Below are positions 53,984 to 63,439 of a stretch of DNA of 64,000 nt, piece by piece; position 1 is the stretch's first letter; each line of letters begins with the position of its first letter. The position numbers and the translations under genes are program-made. Source of the DNA: Vibrio neptunius (GTDB lineage: Bacteria; Pseudomonadota; Gammaproteobacteria; Enterobacterales; Vibrionaceae). Location: the NCBI GenBank assembly GCA_019339365.1, contig CP079859.1, positions 3,410,001 to 3,474,000 on the forward strand, in the 5' to 3' direction. The notes under the pieces were generated by a model. It was not told where the DNA came from and made no database searches. It was given only the letters and a program-made list of their open reading frames with translations.

Positions 53984-55210
53984 TCAAGGTAAGGTCGCTT
54001 CATGATATTGCGCTAATGCAGGAAGATTCCCCTTTAAACCAAGGGCGTGTTTCATGATTTCATCTTTCGCTCCTGGCAATTGTCCGACCAAAGCCATGCC
54101 AATACCTCGCGCGAGCTTCTTCGCAGGGTTATCACCAGCAAACAGATCTTTAAAGCCTTGCATCGCAGCAATCATTTTTGCCGCTTCGGATTTACGCCAG
54201 CGTTCATAACTACGTAGGTTACGCTTGGTGCCGATATCCTCACCCTTGCGCCACAAGGTCATCACTTCTTGCGCTAGGCTCGCCGCATCAAGTAAACCAA
54301 GGTTCACACCCTGACCTGCTAATGGATGGATAGTATGTGCAGCATCCCCCACTAGAACGACTCGTTCAACAGCAAAATCGCGTGCGTAACGCATTTTGAG
54401 CGGGAAAGCGAAACGTTGACCAACGACTTCACATAATCCTAGTCGAGCGTCAAATTCAGCCGTCAGTGACTTATTGAACTCTTCATTGGACATCGCTACT
54501 AAACTCTCTGCGCGATTCGGCTCTGTAGACCAAACGATCGAACTCATATTACTTTCTCCCATAGGTAAGAAAGCCAAAGGTCCCTGTGGGGTAAAGATCT
54601 GACGTGCTACTTTGTCATGGGTTTCTGCAGTCCAGATATTCGCAACCACAGCGCTATGCCCATAGTCCCAGTGCGTTAACGGAATATCCTGTTGTTTGCG
54701 CACCCAAGAGTTGGCACCGTCCGCACCGACCACCAGTTTAGCCGTCAATGCGTGACCATTGTCCAAAGTGAGCCAAGCTTCACTTTCTCCAACCGCCATA
54801 GCGTTGCACTGTGCAGGCATAAACAAACTGACATTCGACTGCTGCTTCACCTGCTCAAGTAGTGATAGCTGAATCACACGATTCTCAACAATGTGTCCGA
54901 GATCGGGTTGAGCAAGCTTTTGCGCATCAAATTCAATTCGAGCAAAGCTGTCTTGTTCCCAGACTTCCATCGCCGAGTATGGTGCGGCACGGCGCTCTAC
55001 AATGCCATTCCAAGCCCCTACATTACGTAATATATTTTCACTTGAACGGCTTAGGGCTGACACGCGAACATCCGGTAAGTCCGCTAATTCGCTCTCAGGT
55101 ACTCGGCTTTCTATCACCGCAATACGTAAATCGGTCTCTTTAAATGCTGCAGCCAAAGCTAGGCCAACCATGCCACCACCGACAATTGCAATATCAACAC
55201 TTTGCATCAT
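53984..55210 (-). CDS. ubiI: 2-octaprenylphenol hydroxylase UbiI
   Basis: A flavin monooxygenase that adds the C5 hydroxyl in ubiquinone synthesis. 408 residues: FAD-binding IAIVGGGMVGLALAAAF, the VGADGANSWVR motif, and GDAAHTIHPLAGQGVNLGL. The C-terminal PAKKLARGIGMALVGQLPG to MKHALGLKG resembles UbiI (VisC) rather than UbiF. It lies 25 bp after ubiH on the same strand. Start is ATG at 55210 or the next codon. Confidence 0.9.
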   Translation of the reverse strand: MMQSVDIAIVGGGMVGLALAAAFKETDLRIAVIESRVPESELADLPDVRVSALSRSSENILRNVGAWNGIVERRAAPYSAMEVWEQDSFARIEFDAQKLAQPDLGHIVENRVIQLSLLEQVKQQSNVSLFMPAQCNAMAVGESEAWLTLDNGHALTAKLVVGADGANSWVRKQQDIPLTHWDYGHSAVVANIWTAETHDKVARQIFTPQGPLAFLPMGESNMSSIVWSTEPNRAESLVAMSNEEFNKSLTAEFDARLGLCEVVGQRFAFPLKMRYARDFAVERVVLVGDAAHTIHPLAGQGVNLGLLDAASLAQEVMTLWRKGEDIGTKRNLRSYERWRKSEAAKMIAAMQGFKDLFAGDNPAKKLARGIGMALVGQLPGAKDEIMKHALGLKGNLPALAQYHEATLP

Positions 55211-55235
55211 CTGAATTCAATCCTCATTCAAGCTG

Positions 55236-56414
55236 CTATCGAGCAACTAAGCCTAAAGTTCTTGCTAATAAAGGCGCTTTCAACACCGGAATGTTGTCCA
55301 TCGCGGCCAAGCTGAGATTTCGACCAATACGTAGTGTGAGATAATCATTAGAAAAAATATGAACCAGAGACGATGTCAGTGAAATCGTCGCACTACGATC
55401 GTTTTCGCGGCGATGTTTAAATTGGCTCAGTACCGAATAATCTCCAGGATCGCCGCTATGATTGGCTATCGACTCGGCCAGTGTCGCTACGTCACGAATT
55501 CCAAGGTTAAACCCTTGCCCTGCAATCGGGTGCAATGTTTGTGCTGCATTGCCAACAATGACAAATCGATGCGATGTGTTCTGCTCTCGATAGCGCAACA
55601 ATAATGGATATGCAGCCCGCTGGCCGACCTTTTCCAATTTCCCCAATCGCCAACCAAATGCGTGCTGGAGATCTTGTAGAAAGGCATCATCATCGAGCGA
55701 CAGAATACGCTGAGCGTCATCTGGCCTTACACACCAAACCAAAGACATGCGATGTTCGCTCATTGGTAAGAGAGCTACAGGGCCTGAAGAGGTAAAGCGT
55801 TCGAAAGCGCGCCCTTGGTGATGCTCTGCCGTCTTAATGTTAGCAATAACTGCGACTTGCTCGAAATCGTGCTCGTTAAAATCGAGTCCGATTTGCTGAC
55901 AGCAGGTCGAAATCGCACCGTCCGCCGCCACTAGCAGTTTCCCACTAATGGTTTGACCATCATCTAGATTAATGTGAACGCATTGCTGCTGTCGTTCAAT
56001 CTGATTAACCGAGGCAGGGCACAGCAAAGTGATATTAGGGTCTTGAGCGACCTTTTCATGATAGAGACGGCCAACATTCGCTAATTCGACTACGTAGCCC
56101 AGAGCTTCAACGCCAACCTCGAGGTTATCAATCTCAGTCATACCTGCGTGAGAGCGGTCAGAAACATGTATATGGCGAATAGCCGTCGCGAAGGTTGAAA
56201 TGTCTTCCCACAACCCGAATTGCTTTAGAATATTGACGGTACCGTAAGACAGAGCAATAGAGCGAGAATCAAAGCCTGGGTGAGCCTGATGGTCGACTTG
56301 GTAAGGCTCAACAACTGCGATAGACAGCGATTGCTGAGTGAGTTTATTAATCGCCAGTGCCAGCGTCATGCCCGCCATTGCGCCACCAGCAATTACAACA
56401 TCAAACTGCTTCAT
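55236..56414 (-). CDS. ubiH: 2-octaprenyl-6-methoxyphenol hydroxylase UbiH
   Basis: A flavin monooxygenase acting at C1 of the ubiquinone ring. 392 residues: DVVIAGGAMAGMTLALAI, VAADGAISTCC and VGNAAQTLHPIAGQGFNLG. The GNAAQT form distinguishes UbiH from UbiI/UbiF, which have GDAAH. It lies 12 bp after ygfB and upstream of ubiI, so ygfB-ubiH-ubiI look like one operon. In E. coli pepP lies between ygfB and ubiH; it is absent here. Confidence 0.93.
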   Translation of the reverse strand: MKQFDVVIAGGAMAGMTLALAINKLTQQSLSIAVVEPYQVDHQAHPGFDSRSIALSYGTVNILKQFGLWEDISTFATAIRHIHVSDRSHAGMTEIDNLEVGVEALGYVVELANVGRLYHEKVAQDPNITLLCPASVNQIERQQQCVHINLDDGQTISGKLLVAADGAISTCCQQIGLDFNEHDFEQVAVIANIKTAEHHQGRAFERFTSSGPVALLPMSEHRMSLVWCVRPDDAQRILSLDDDAFLQDLQHAFGWRLGKLEKVGQRAAYPLLLRYREQNTSHRFVIVGNAAQTLHPIAGQGFNLGIRDVATLAESIANHSGDPGDYSVLSQFKHRRENDRSATISLTSSLVHIFSNDYLTLRIGRNLSLAAMDNIPVLKAPLLARTLGLVAR

Positions 56415-56426
56415 GGGGAGTCCTGA

Positions 56427-57002
56427 TTAATGGATGGTTGGAGCCTTCTGCTCTACCGGCTTTTGGCCAAATTCAGCGTGGATCGTCAACGCACACGCTT
56501 TAACATGTTCAATCACTTGCTCTAGCAGCTGAGCTTGCTCTTGCATATCGTCATCTTCATCGATGCCCAGCTTGGCAATCTCTTCTAAATCGGCCAACGC
56601 TTCTTTAACGTCCGTCGAGGCCTTTTTCAGATCGGCATTCACAAGGCCTAAGCCAGAAATGTAGTGATTCACCCATTCCGCGACACCGTCAGCGGTATCA
56701 AACAGGCTTGCACTGGCATCTTCATCAGGGATCAACATTGAGATATCCATGCCTGAACCGGTAAATTCAGCGATGGTTGCGTCCAATGTCGCCTGAGCCA
56801 ATTGCAGTGACTTAGCAGGCCAACCCATACCATCATTGGTATAATCAAAAATTAGCGGTTGCCAGCTTTTGTCTGTCAGACTTAAACCGCCGCTCAGCAT
56901 TCCCGCTAAGAGGCCATGCAGTTCCGCAGGGTTCACCGCCAGACCAGCAGACTGAAGTTCACTTGCCAATGTCAGGTATTCTGGAAGATTGCGTTCGCTC
57001 AT
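56427..57002 (-). CDS. ygfB: UPF0149 family protein YgfB
   Basis: A 191-residue cytosolic helical protein. The conserved start [16 protein letters not shown] and acidic [20 protein letters not shown] match YgfB. Its role in Vibrio is not known; Pseudomonas homologues affect gene regulation. It is divergent from zapA across about 235 bp and first in a unit with ubiH and ubiI. Confidence 0.9.
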   Translation of the reverse strand: MSERNLPEYLTLASELQSAGLAVNPAELHGLLAGMLSGGLSLTDKSWQPLIFDYTNDGMGWPAKSLQLAQATLDATIAEFTGSGMDISMLIPDEDASASLFDTADGVAEWVNHYISGLGLVNADLKKASTDVKEALADLEEIAKLGIDEDDDMQEQAQLLEQVIEHVKACALTIHAEFGQKPVEQKAPTIH

Positions 57003-57237
57003 GAAAGAGACCTAAATTTGCTAAATAAGGCCAATCCTACCATTTACCAAGACCAGCGAAAACGAGCGATTGCGCAATTGTGGATAGCTTTTATACAATT
57101 TGCCCAATTACTGTGTTATTGCGTCATGATTTGTGCACCTTGATTGGGAAAAGCTTGAATCTTAACAAGCCTTTTCCTATAGTTTCCTCCTCGGTGATTG
57201 TCTGCATATCACCCCTACTAACGCATTTAGAGTCGGT

Positions 57238-57546
57238 ATGAGTAATCAAGCAGTTGAAGTCGAAATTTTAGGCAAACTAACCCGGGTTAACTGCCCATCT
57301 GGACAGGAAGAGTCTTTACGTAACGCCGCTCAGCACCTTGATGAGCGTTTACAAGACATGGCTGCCAAGACAAAGATTACCAACGAAGTTCAACTGCTCA
57401 CCTTTGTCGCTCTGAATGTCTGTCATGAGCTCGAAAGCCGTGATACAGTAGATGAGCAGCAAAAAAATGCGTTAAATGAGCAATTGGAAAGGCTCACCAC
57501 ATCACTCAGTGATGCACTAAGTAAAGTAAAGCCAGGACAGCAATAG
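57238..57546 (+). CDS. zapA: Cell division protein ZapA
   Basis: Crosslinks FtsZ filaments at the division ring. 102 residues: VEVEILGKLTRVNCPSGQEE, then AAQHLDERLQDMA and a C-terminal coiled coil (about 60-95). The start ATG at 57238 lacks a strong ribosome site but fits the family N-terminus. The 6S RNA gene follows 19 bp downstream, the conserved zapA-ssrS-fau order. Confidence 0.95.
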   Translation: MSNQAVEVEILGKLTRVNCPSGQEESLRNAAQHLDERLQDMAAKTKITNEVQLLTFVALNVCHELESRDTVDEQQKNALNEQLERLTTSLSDALSKVKPGQQ

Positions 57547-57565
57547 CCTTTACCGCCAAACAAGA

Positions 57566-57750
57566 ATTTACCCTGGAGTGTTCGTGAGGGGATTAAGTCC
57601 CTGAGCCGATAAGCAATCCCTAAGGGTTGGTACTTGATAGCTATTGAGCAAGCTCGGCTTGAACCGAGAAGCCTACGGCTATCATTGCTGATCCGCCTTG
57701 AACCAGCTGGTTCAAGGGTCAAAATCTCCAACGGCACTCTGGGGTATCCT
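57566..57750 (+). ncRNA. ssrS: 6S RNA
   Basis: About 185 nt between zapA and fau, the standard location. The ends pair (CCTGGAGTGTTCG region with CGGCACTCTGGGG). Conserved landmarks match E. coli 6S: GTCCCTGAGCCGATA, GCTCGG...CCGAGAAGCC, and CCTTGAACCAGCTGGTTCAA near the 3' side. 6S RNA binds the sigma-70 holoenzyme as an open-promoter mimic in stationary phase. Exact ends are estimates from pairing. Confidence 0.92.
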
Positions 57751-57780
57751 CCTCGGTACCCAACAACCATGGGTACTCTT

Positions 57781-58368
57781 ATGATTCTTTCTCGACAAGA
57801 TTTCAGAAAACTAATCCGCACCAAGCGCAATCAACTCAATGATGAAACCCAGCAAAAAGCGGGGTTGGATATAATTGCCCAATTTGCTCAATTGCCGGAA
57901 GCCTCTTCAGCTCAACACATTGCCCTTTACCTGTCTGCTGACGGTGAAATCAATACCGCCCCACTAATTGACTGGTTGAGACAGCAAGGAAAAACGATTT
58001 ACCTCCCTGTTATCCACCCATTTTCAGCCGGACATTTGTTGTTTCTACGCTACGACCTTGAAACACCTATGGTACTTAATCGTTATAAGATTCAAGAACC
58101 TAAGCTAGACCAAACTCAAATTATTCCCGTCAGTCAGCTCGACCTTATCTGTACTCCACTAGTCGCGTTTGATGACCATGGACATCGTCTCGGTATGGGT
58201 GGAGGGTACTACGACCGAACGTTGGAGCCTTGGTTCCATCATCAATCTGGGCCTAAACCCATAGGCCTCGCGCATGATTGCCAACAGGTCGAGCAACTGC
58301 CCACTGAATCTTGGGATGTGCCTTTACCAAAAATAGTGACACCAAAGCAGATCTGGGATTGGGAATAG
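57781..58368 (+). CDS. fau: 5-formyltetrahydrofolate cyclo-ligase
   Basis: Converts 5-formyl-THF to 5,10-methenyl-THF using ATP. 195 residues from the ATG at 57781; an ATG four codons upstream (57769) is also possible and neither has a good ribosome site. A start at 57634 would lie inside 6S RNA and is rejected. Conserved parts: RTKRNQL near the start, LYLSADGEINTAPLIDWL, and GHRLGMGGGYYDRTLE. It is cotranscribed with ssrS in relatives. Confidence 0.9.
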   Translation: MILSRQDFRKLIRTKRNQLNDETQQKAGLDIIAQFAQLPEASSAQHIALYLSADGEINTAPLIDWLRQQGKTIYLPVIHPFSAGHLLFLRYDLETPMVLNRYKIQEPKLDQTQIIPVSQLDLICTPLVAFDDHGHRLGMGGGYYDRTLEPWFHHQSGPKPIGLAHDCQQVEQLPTESWDVPLPKIVTPKQIWDWE

Positions 58369-58388
58369 CCTTAGATTGGTTATATAAT
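58359..58388 (+). promoter_or_regulatory. Predicted rpiA promoter
   Basis: TTGGGA (58359-58364), an 18-bp spacer and a perfect TATAAT (58383-58388), about 45 bp before the rpiA start and overlapping the last codons of fau. Confidence 0.6.
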
Positions 58389-58431
58389 CGCGCCGCAAAC
58401 GTTAAATTCAAACCTCATTCAGGAGATGGGC

Positions 58432-59088
58432 ATGACTCAAGATGAAATGAAGAAAGAAGCTGGTTGGGCAGCACTTAAGTATGTTGAAAAAGACAGCATT
58501 GTCGGTGTTGGTACAGGCTCTACGGTAAATCACTTCATCGATGCACTCGGTACAATCAAAGACGATATCAAAGGTGCGGTTTCTAGCTCAGAAGCATCAA
58601 CTGAAAAACTGAAAGGTTTAGGCATTGAAGTCTTCGACTGTAATGAAGTATCGAACTTAGATGTTTACGTTGACGGTGCTGACGAAATCAACGCAGCGCG
58701 CGACATGATCAAAGGTGGTGGCGCGGCGCTAACACGCGAGAAAATTGTTGCCGCTATTTCAGATAAGTTTGTCTGTATCGTAGATGGTACCAAAGCTGTT
58801 GACGTTCTGGGTGAGTTCCCGCTACCTGTAGAGGTCATCCCAATGGCGCGTTCTTACGTTGCTCGTGAAATGGTTAAACTTGGTGGCGACCCTGTGTACC
58901 GTGAAGGTGTAGTGACAGATAACGGCAATGTTATCCTGGATGTGCATGGCATGCAGATCACCAACCCTAAAGAAATGGAAGATAAAATCAATGCTATCGC
59001 AGGTGTTGTGACGGTTGGCTTATTTGCTCACCGTGGTGCGGACGTGGTGATCACTGGCACGCCTCAGGGGGCTAAAATCGAAGATTAA
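58432..59088 (+). CDS. rpiA: Ribose-5-phosphate isomerase A
   Basis: Interconverts ribose 5-phosphate and ribulose 5-phosphate. 218 residues (E. coli 219): [18 protein letters not shown], the phosphate-binding [12 protein letters not shown], the catalytic-region DGADEIN and [12 protein letters not shown]. The ATG at 58432 has AGGAGAT upstream; an ATG two codons earlier overlaps that site. A terminator-like hairpin follows at 59116-59143. Confidence 0.97.
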   Translation: MTQDEMKKEAGWAALKYVEKDSIVGVGTGSTVNHFIDALGTIKDDIKGAVSSSEASTEKLKGLGIEVFDCNEVSNLDVYVDGADEINAARDMIKGGGAALTREKIVAAISDKFVCIVDGTKAVDVLGEFPLPVEVIPMARSYVAREMVKLGGDPVYREGVVTDNGNVILDVHGMQITNPKEMEDKINAIAGVVTVGLFAHRGADVVITGTPQGAKIED

Positions 59089-59115
59089 TTGAAGCTAGTT
59101 TCGGTTATTTCATTA

Positions 59116-59143
59116 CAAACGGCACCATTAGGTGTCGTTTTCG
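59116..59143 (+). terminator. rpiA terminator
   Basis: AACGGCACC-ATTA-GGTGTCGTT forms a stem (one G-T pair) followed by TTCGTCTTTT. Confidence 0.65.
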
Positions 59144-59233
59144 TCTTTTATCCTATAAAAATTATTCCTTATTCCGTAATTTTCTTACCCAAAGTGTATT
59201 TTTTTTGTTAACTTAGTGAGCAGAAGACGCACA

Positions 59234-59249
59234 AGGAAAACGTTTGCGT
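59234..59249 (+). promoter_or_regulatory. PurR-like operator 1 upstream of serA
   Basis: AGGAAAACGTTTGCGT matches the E. coli PurR consensus ACGCAAACGTTTGCGT at 14 of 16 positions, with the full AAACGTTT core. It lies about 100 bp before serA. Which LacI-family protein binds it is inference. Confidence 0.55.
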
Positions 59250-59262
59250 CAGGCTTTTTGCT

Positions 59263-59278
59263 AACAAAACGTTTGCTT
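59263..59278 (+). promoter_or_regulatory. PurR-like operator 2 upstream of serA
   Basis: AACAAAACGTTTGCTT shares AAAACGTTTGC with the first site and matches the PurR consensus at 12 of 16 positions. The two sites are 29 bp apart, near three helical turns, as for cooperative binding. Confidence 0.5.
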
Positions 59279-59341
59279 TAATAACATTACATCGCTTGTG
59301 CGCCAGTTAAGCCCCAAATTTCCATTTTAAGGACGAAGACA

Positions 59342-60571
59342 ATGGCCAAAGTTTCACTGGAAAAAGACAAAATTAAGATCCTCCTGCTTGAAGGTCTTCA
59401 CCCATCTTCGGTAGAAGTACTGCAGGCTGCTGGTTACACCAATATTGAATACCACAAAGGCTCGTTACCGGAAGACGAATTGCTAGAAGCGGTAAAGGAT
59501 GTGCATTTCATCGGTATTCGCTCCCGCACTAACCTATCGCAGGAAGTGATCAACGCAGCGGAAAAGTTAGTCGCGATTGGCTGTTTCTGTATTGGTACCA
59601 ACCAAGTCGATCTTAATGCAGCCGCCGTTCGCGGTATTCCAGTGTTTAACGCCCCATTCTCGAATACACGCAGTGTAGCGGAATTGGTGCTCGGTCAAGT
59701 CCTACTTCTACTACGCGGGATTCCAGAAAAGAACGCCCTAGCACACCGTGGGATCTGGAAGAAAAGCGCCGATAACTCGTACGAAGCACGAGGCAAACGC
59801 TTAGGTATTATCGGCTACGGCCACATCGGCACGCAGTTGGGTATTATCGCCGAAAACTTAGGGATGCGTGTTTACTTCTACGATATTGAGAACAAGCTAT
59901 CACTTGGTAACGCAACTCAAGTGCATACCATGAGTGAGCTACTCAACAAATGTGATGTAATTTCTCTGCACGTTCCAGAAACCGCGGGCACCAAAAACAT
60001 GATGGGTGCAGAAGAATTTGCTCGTATGAAACCGGGGGCGATTTTCATCAACGCAGCGCGTGGCACTGTAGTTGATATCGAAGCACTTTGTCATGCGATG
60101 GAATCTGGTCATCTTGCTGGTGCTGCGATTGACGTATTCCCAACCGAGCCTAAAACTAACGCAGACCCGTTTGAATCGCCACTGCAAAAATTTGACAATG
60201 TTATCCTTACCCCACACGTGGGCGGCTCTACACAGGAAGCTCAGGAGAATATTGGTGTAGAAGTAGCGGGTAAACTGGCGAAATACTCTGACAATGGTTC
60301 AACGCTTTCCAGTGTTAACTTTCCTGAAGTCTCTTTACCTGAGCATCGTGATTGTTCGCGTCTGTTGCACATTCATAAAAACCGCCCAGGTATCATGACT
60401 CAAATTAATACTATCTTCGCAGAAGAAGGCATCAACATCGCGGGTCAGTATCTGCAGACCAGCGCCGATATCGGTTATGTCGTCATTGATGTTGAAACCA
60501 GCCGCTCTGAAGAAGCACTTAAGAAACTCAAAGGTATTGAAGGCACACTACGCGCACGTATCCTTCACTAA
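59342..60571 (+). CDS. serA: D-3-phosphoglycerate dehydrogenase
   Basis: First step of serine synthesis, NAD-dependent. 409 residues (E. coli 410): NAD-binding LGIIGYGHIGTQLGI, the catalytic Arg and Glu regions (NAARGTVVDIEAL; DVFPTEP) and the catalytic His in ILTPHVGGST. A C-terminal ACT domain (about 335-409, HIHKNRPGIMTQINTIF) gives serine feedback inhibition. Two PurR-like boxes upstream suggest purine-linked control. A terminator follows. Confidence 0.97.
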   Translation: MAKVSLEKDKIKILLLEGLHPSSVEVLQAAGYTNIEYHKGSLPEDELLEAVKDVHFIGIRSRTNLSQEVINAAEKLVAIGCFCIGTNQVDLNAAAVRGIPVFNAPFSNTRSVAELVLGQVLLLLRGIPEKNALAHRGIWKKSADNSYEARGKRLGIIGYGHIGTQLGIIAENLGMRVYFYDIENKLSLGNATQVHTMSELLNKCDVISLHVPETAGTKNMMGAEEFARMKPGAIFINAARGTVVDIEALCHAMESGHLAGAAIDVFPTEPKTNADPFESPLQKFDNVILTPHVGGSTQEAQENIGVEVAGKLAKYSDNGSTLSSVNFPEVSLPEHRDCSRLLHIHKNRPGIMTQINTIFAEEGINIAGQYLQTSADIGYVVIDVETSRSEEALKKLKGIEGTLRARILH

Positions 60572-60591
60572 GTTAAACCTCGACGCTATCA

Positions 60592-60618
60592 AAGCCACTG
60601 CTATTGCAGTGGCTTTTT
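60592..60618 (+). terminator. serA terminator
   Basis: AAGCCACTG-CTATTG-CAGTGGCTT forms a perfect stem followed by TTTTGTT, 20 bp past the serA stop. Confidence 0.8.
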
Positions 60619-60785
60619 GTTAACTCACATTTCTCCCCTCAAAAAGTATCGAGTCATAATGTTCCCTTAGGAACAAAAGCAGTTCGTTGATGTATTTCTG
60701 AACTATCACGCAACTGATCTATTACGGAATCCAAGTCGAACTTTTTCACACTAACCTTCTGTATTTTCGAAAATATTAATATTTA

Positions 60786-60801
60786 TGCAACATTTATCAC
60801 A
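60786..60801 (+). promoter_or_regulatory. Possible CRP site upstream of glpT
   Basis: TGCAA-CATTTA-TCACA has a perfect right half-site of the CRP consensus TGTGA-N6-TCACA and a weaker left half. It lies about 110 bp before glpT, a gene expected to be under catabolite control. The rest of 60619-60907 holds no gene. Confidence 0.4.
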
Positions 60802-60836
60802 GAAATAACTGTCATTATTCATACAATGCCCAACGC

Positions 60837-60865
60837 TTTCGAACGAAATTAATTTTGCTCGTTCA
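60837..60865 (+). promoter_or_regulatory. Possible GlpR-type operators
   Basis: TTTCG-AA-CGAAA (60837-60848) is palindromic around TCGAACGA, and TGCTCGTTCA (60856-60865) repeats the TCGTTC half. Both resemble glp-regulon repressor half-sites built on TTCGnnCGAA. They lie 40-70 bp before glpT. This is pattern-based inference only. Confidence 0.35.
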
Positions 60866-60907
60866 CTTTCCCTTTACTTACCATCGCACAATAACAATGA
60901 GGTCCCT

Positions 60908-62272
60908 ATGTTTGGAATCTTCAAACCTAAGGCGCACATCGACCGCTTATCTTCCGATAAGCTCGACAGCACTTATTCCCGATTACGTTGGCAACTCTTT
61001 ATCGGTATTTTTGTTGGCTATGCTGGCTATTACTTAGTTCGCAAGAACTTTAGTTTGGCAATGCCCTACCTAATTGAACAAGGCTTTAGCCGTGGCGATC
61101 TTGGTGTTGCTTTAGCGGCAGTTTCAATTGCTTACGGCTTATCTAAATTCTTAATGGGTAGCGTCTCTGATCGCTCAAACCCGCGCTATTTCCTCAGTGG
61201 TGGCTTGCTGATGTCGGCGTTGATCATGTTTTGCTTCGGATTCATGCCTTGGGCAACCGGTAGTATCACTGCCATGTTCATCCTGCTTTTCCTAAACGGT
61301 TGGTTCCAAGGGATGGGCTGGCCTGCCTGTGGTCGAACTATGGTGCACTGGTGGTCTCGTAAAGAACGTGGGGAAATCGTTTCGGTATGGAATGTCGCTC
61401 ATAATGTTGGCGGTGGCCTAATTGGTCCTCTCTTTATCCTTGGCCTGTGGGCATTCAATGACGACTGGCGTACCGCTTTTTACGTTCCTGCTTTCTTCGC
61501 CACGCTAGTTGCCATCTTTATCTGGATGACAGTTCGCGACACGCCACAATCCTGTGGTTTACCGCCCATTGAAGAGTACAAAAACGACTACCCAGACGAC
61601 TACGATAAATCGCATGAAAAGGAAATGACGGCCAAAGAAATTTTCTTTAAGTACGTTTTTTCTAACAAACTACTCTGGTCAATCGCCATTGCGAACGCGT
61701 TTGTCTACCTCATTCGCTACGGTGTGCTTGACTGGGCGCCGGTTTACCTCAAAGAAGCAAAAGATTTCACGGTTGATAAATCTTCATGGGCTTACTTCCT
61801 TTACGAATGGGCGGGTATTCCTGGCACCTTATTGTGTGGTTGGATTTCCGACAAGCTGTTCAAAGGTCGCCGCGCTCCAGCCGGTATCCTCTTTATGGCC
61901 TTAGTGACAGTTGCGGTCTTGGTTTACTGGTTCAACCCAGCCGGTAACCCTGCGGTAGACATGATGGCGCTGGTTGCCATTGGCTTCCTGATTTACGGTC
62001 CGGTGATGTTGATCGGTTTGTATGCTCTTGAACTTGCACCGAAAAAAGCCGCAGGTACGGCTGCAGGTCTAACCGGACTATTTGGTTACCTTGGCGGCGC
62101 GGTTGCAGCTAACGCGATTCTGGGTTACACCGTGGATCACTTTGGCTGGGATGGTGGATTTATCATTCTGGTCGCATCTTGTATCGCATCTATTATTTGT
62201 CTAATTTATGCATTTGTTGGCGAACGTGCTCACCATAAACAGAAAGAAGCCGAAAAGGCAGCACTCGCTTAA
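60908..62272 (+). CDS. glpT: Glycerol-3-phosphate transporter
   Basis: A major-facilitator antiporter exchanging glycerol 3-phosphate for phosphate in the inner membrane; also the fosfomycin uptake route in E. coli. 454 residues, about twelve membrane helices. [44 protein letters not shown] and [20 protein letters not shown] are near identical to E. coli GlpT. glpQ follows 51 bp downstream, the usual glpTQ operon. The pair sits between serA and the acetolactate synthase genes. Confidence 0.96.
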   Translation: MFGIFKPKAHIDRLSSDKLDSTYSRLRWQLFIGIFVGYAGYYLVRKNFSLAMPYLIEQGFSRGDLGVALAAVSIAYGLSKFLMGSVSDRSNPRYFLSGGLLMSALIMFCFGFMPWATGSITAMFILLFLNGWFQGMGWPACGRTMVHWWSRKERGEIVSVWNVAHNVGGGLIGPLFILGLWAFNDDWRTAFYVPAFFATLVAIFIWMTVRDTPQSCGLPPIEEYKNDYPDDYDKSHEKEMTAKEIFFKYVFSNKLLWSIAIANAFVYLIRYGVLDWAPVYLKEAKDFTVDKSSWAYFLYEWAGIPGTLLCGWISDKLFKGRRAPAGILFMALVTVAVLVYWFNPAGNPAVDMMALVAIGFLIYGPVMLIGLYALELAPKKAAGTAAGLTGLFGYLGGAVAANAILGYTVDHFGWDGGFIILVASCIASIICLIYAFVGERAHHKQKEAEKAALA

Positions 62273-62323
62273 TACTCATCAAAGAGGCAGTACAGCTGCC
62301 TTATTTTAATCAAGGAATGAAGA

Positions 62324-63379
62324 ATGAAAACAACGTCAGTTTGCGCTACATTTCTGGCTCTTAGTCTATCTGCTGGAGCTTTGGCTAAGCCTCTAGTCAT
62401 CGCTCACCGCGGCGCATCAGGCTATCTGCCAGAACATACTCTAGAAGCTAAAGCTTTGGCTTACGCAATGAAACCGGATTACATCGAACAAGATGTTGTC
62501 ATGACTAAAGACGATCAACTGGTTGTCCTCCATGATCATTACTTAGATCGAGTCACCGATGTAGCAGAGCGCTACCCTGATCGTGCTCGCGCTGATGGCC
62601 GCTATTATGCCATTGACTTTACGCTCGCAGAAATCAAAACCCTAAAAGTGACAGAAGGGTTCAATATTGATGACAATGGTAATAAAGTTGCGGGTTATCC
62701 GACCCGTTTTCCAATGTGGAAATCCGACTTCAGCGTCCCTACTCTCGCTGAAGAAATTGAGCTCATTCAAGGGCTCAACAAAACGCTTGGTTACGATATT
62801 GGTATTTACCCTGAAATCAAAGCTCCATGGTTCCACCGCCATGAAGGAAAAGACATCTCTTCTGCGGTACTCAAGTTATTAAAACAGTACGGCTATGACA
62901 GTCAGGATGACAAAGTCTACCTACAATGCTTTGACGCCAATGAGCTCAAACGCATCAACAATGAACTCATGCCTAGTATGGACATGGATCTCAAGTTAGT
63001 GCAACTGATGGCTTACACTGACTGGAACGAAACCATGGTCTACAAAGGCGACACGGCAACCCCGTATAGCTATGATTGGATGTTCGAATCAGGCGCAATG
63101 AAGGAAGTTGCCAAGTACGCTGAAGGCATTGGCCCTTGGAAACCAATGTTGGTCGATGATAAATCAACCAAAGACAACATTATTATCAAACCTTTGATGA
63201 AAGAGGCAAAAGCAGCAGGCCTAGATGTTCACCCATACACTTTCCGAGCCGATCCTGGCCGTATTCCGAGTTATACGGATAGCTTCGAGGGAATGATGGA
63301 TGTCTTCTACAATCAGGTCAAAGTAGATGGCCTGTTTACCGATTTCCCAGACAAAGCAGTTAGCTTTCTCAACAAATAG
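62324..63379 (+). CDS. glpQ: Periplasmic glycerophosphodiester phosphodiesterase
   Basis: Hydrolyses glycerophosphodiesters to glycerol 3-phosphate, which GlpT imports. 351 residues with a signal peptide (about 1-21, ending GALA). The GDPD barrel starts with the catalytic His/Arg in VIAHRGASGYLPEHTLE, then metal ligands IEQDV and the second His in VVLHDHYLDRVTDVA. It lacks the C-terminal attachments of GlpQ-like lipoproteins, so it is soluble. AAGGAATG precedes the ATG. A shared terminator follows. Confidence 0.96.
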   Translation: MKTTSVCATFLALSLSAGALAKPLVIAHRGASGYLPEHTLEAKALAYAMKPDYIEQDVVMTKDDQLVVLHDHYLDRVTDVAERYPDRARADGRYYAIDFTLAEIKTLKVTEGFNIDDNGNKVAGYPTRFPMWKSDFSVPTLAEEIELIQGLNKTLGYDIGIYPEIKAPWFHRHEGKDISSAVLKLLKQYGYDSQDDKVYLQCFDANELKRINNELMPSMDMDLKLVQLMAYTDWNETMVYKGDTATPYSYDWMFESGAMKEVAKYAEGIGPWKPMLVDDKSTKDNIIIKPLMKEAKAAGLDVHPYTFRADPGRIPSYTDSFEGMMDVFYNQVKVDGLFTDFPDKAVSFLNK

Positions 63380-63388
63380 TCCTTAAAC

Positions 63389-63421
63389 AAAAAAGCCTTA
63401 GTCCATAACTAAGGCTTTTCT
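63389..63421. terminator. Bidirectional terminator between glpQ and the acetolactate synthase genes
   Basis: AAAAGCCTTAG-TCCATAA-CTAAGGCTTTT forms an 11-bp stem with A-rich and T-rich flanks between convergent genes. Confidence 0.85.
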
Positions 63422-63439
63422 TTCACAACTAATATCAAG

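Noticed and set aside
57634..57780. N-terminal extension of fau
   Set aside because: The extension lies inside 6S RNA; the family start matches the ATG at 57781 or 57769.
60908..63379. glpTQ as a recent foreign island
   Set aside because: Codon choice and base composition look like the neighbours, and there are no mobile genes or direct repeats at the edges.
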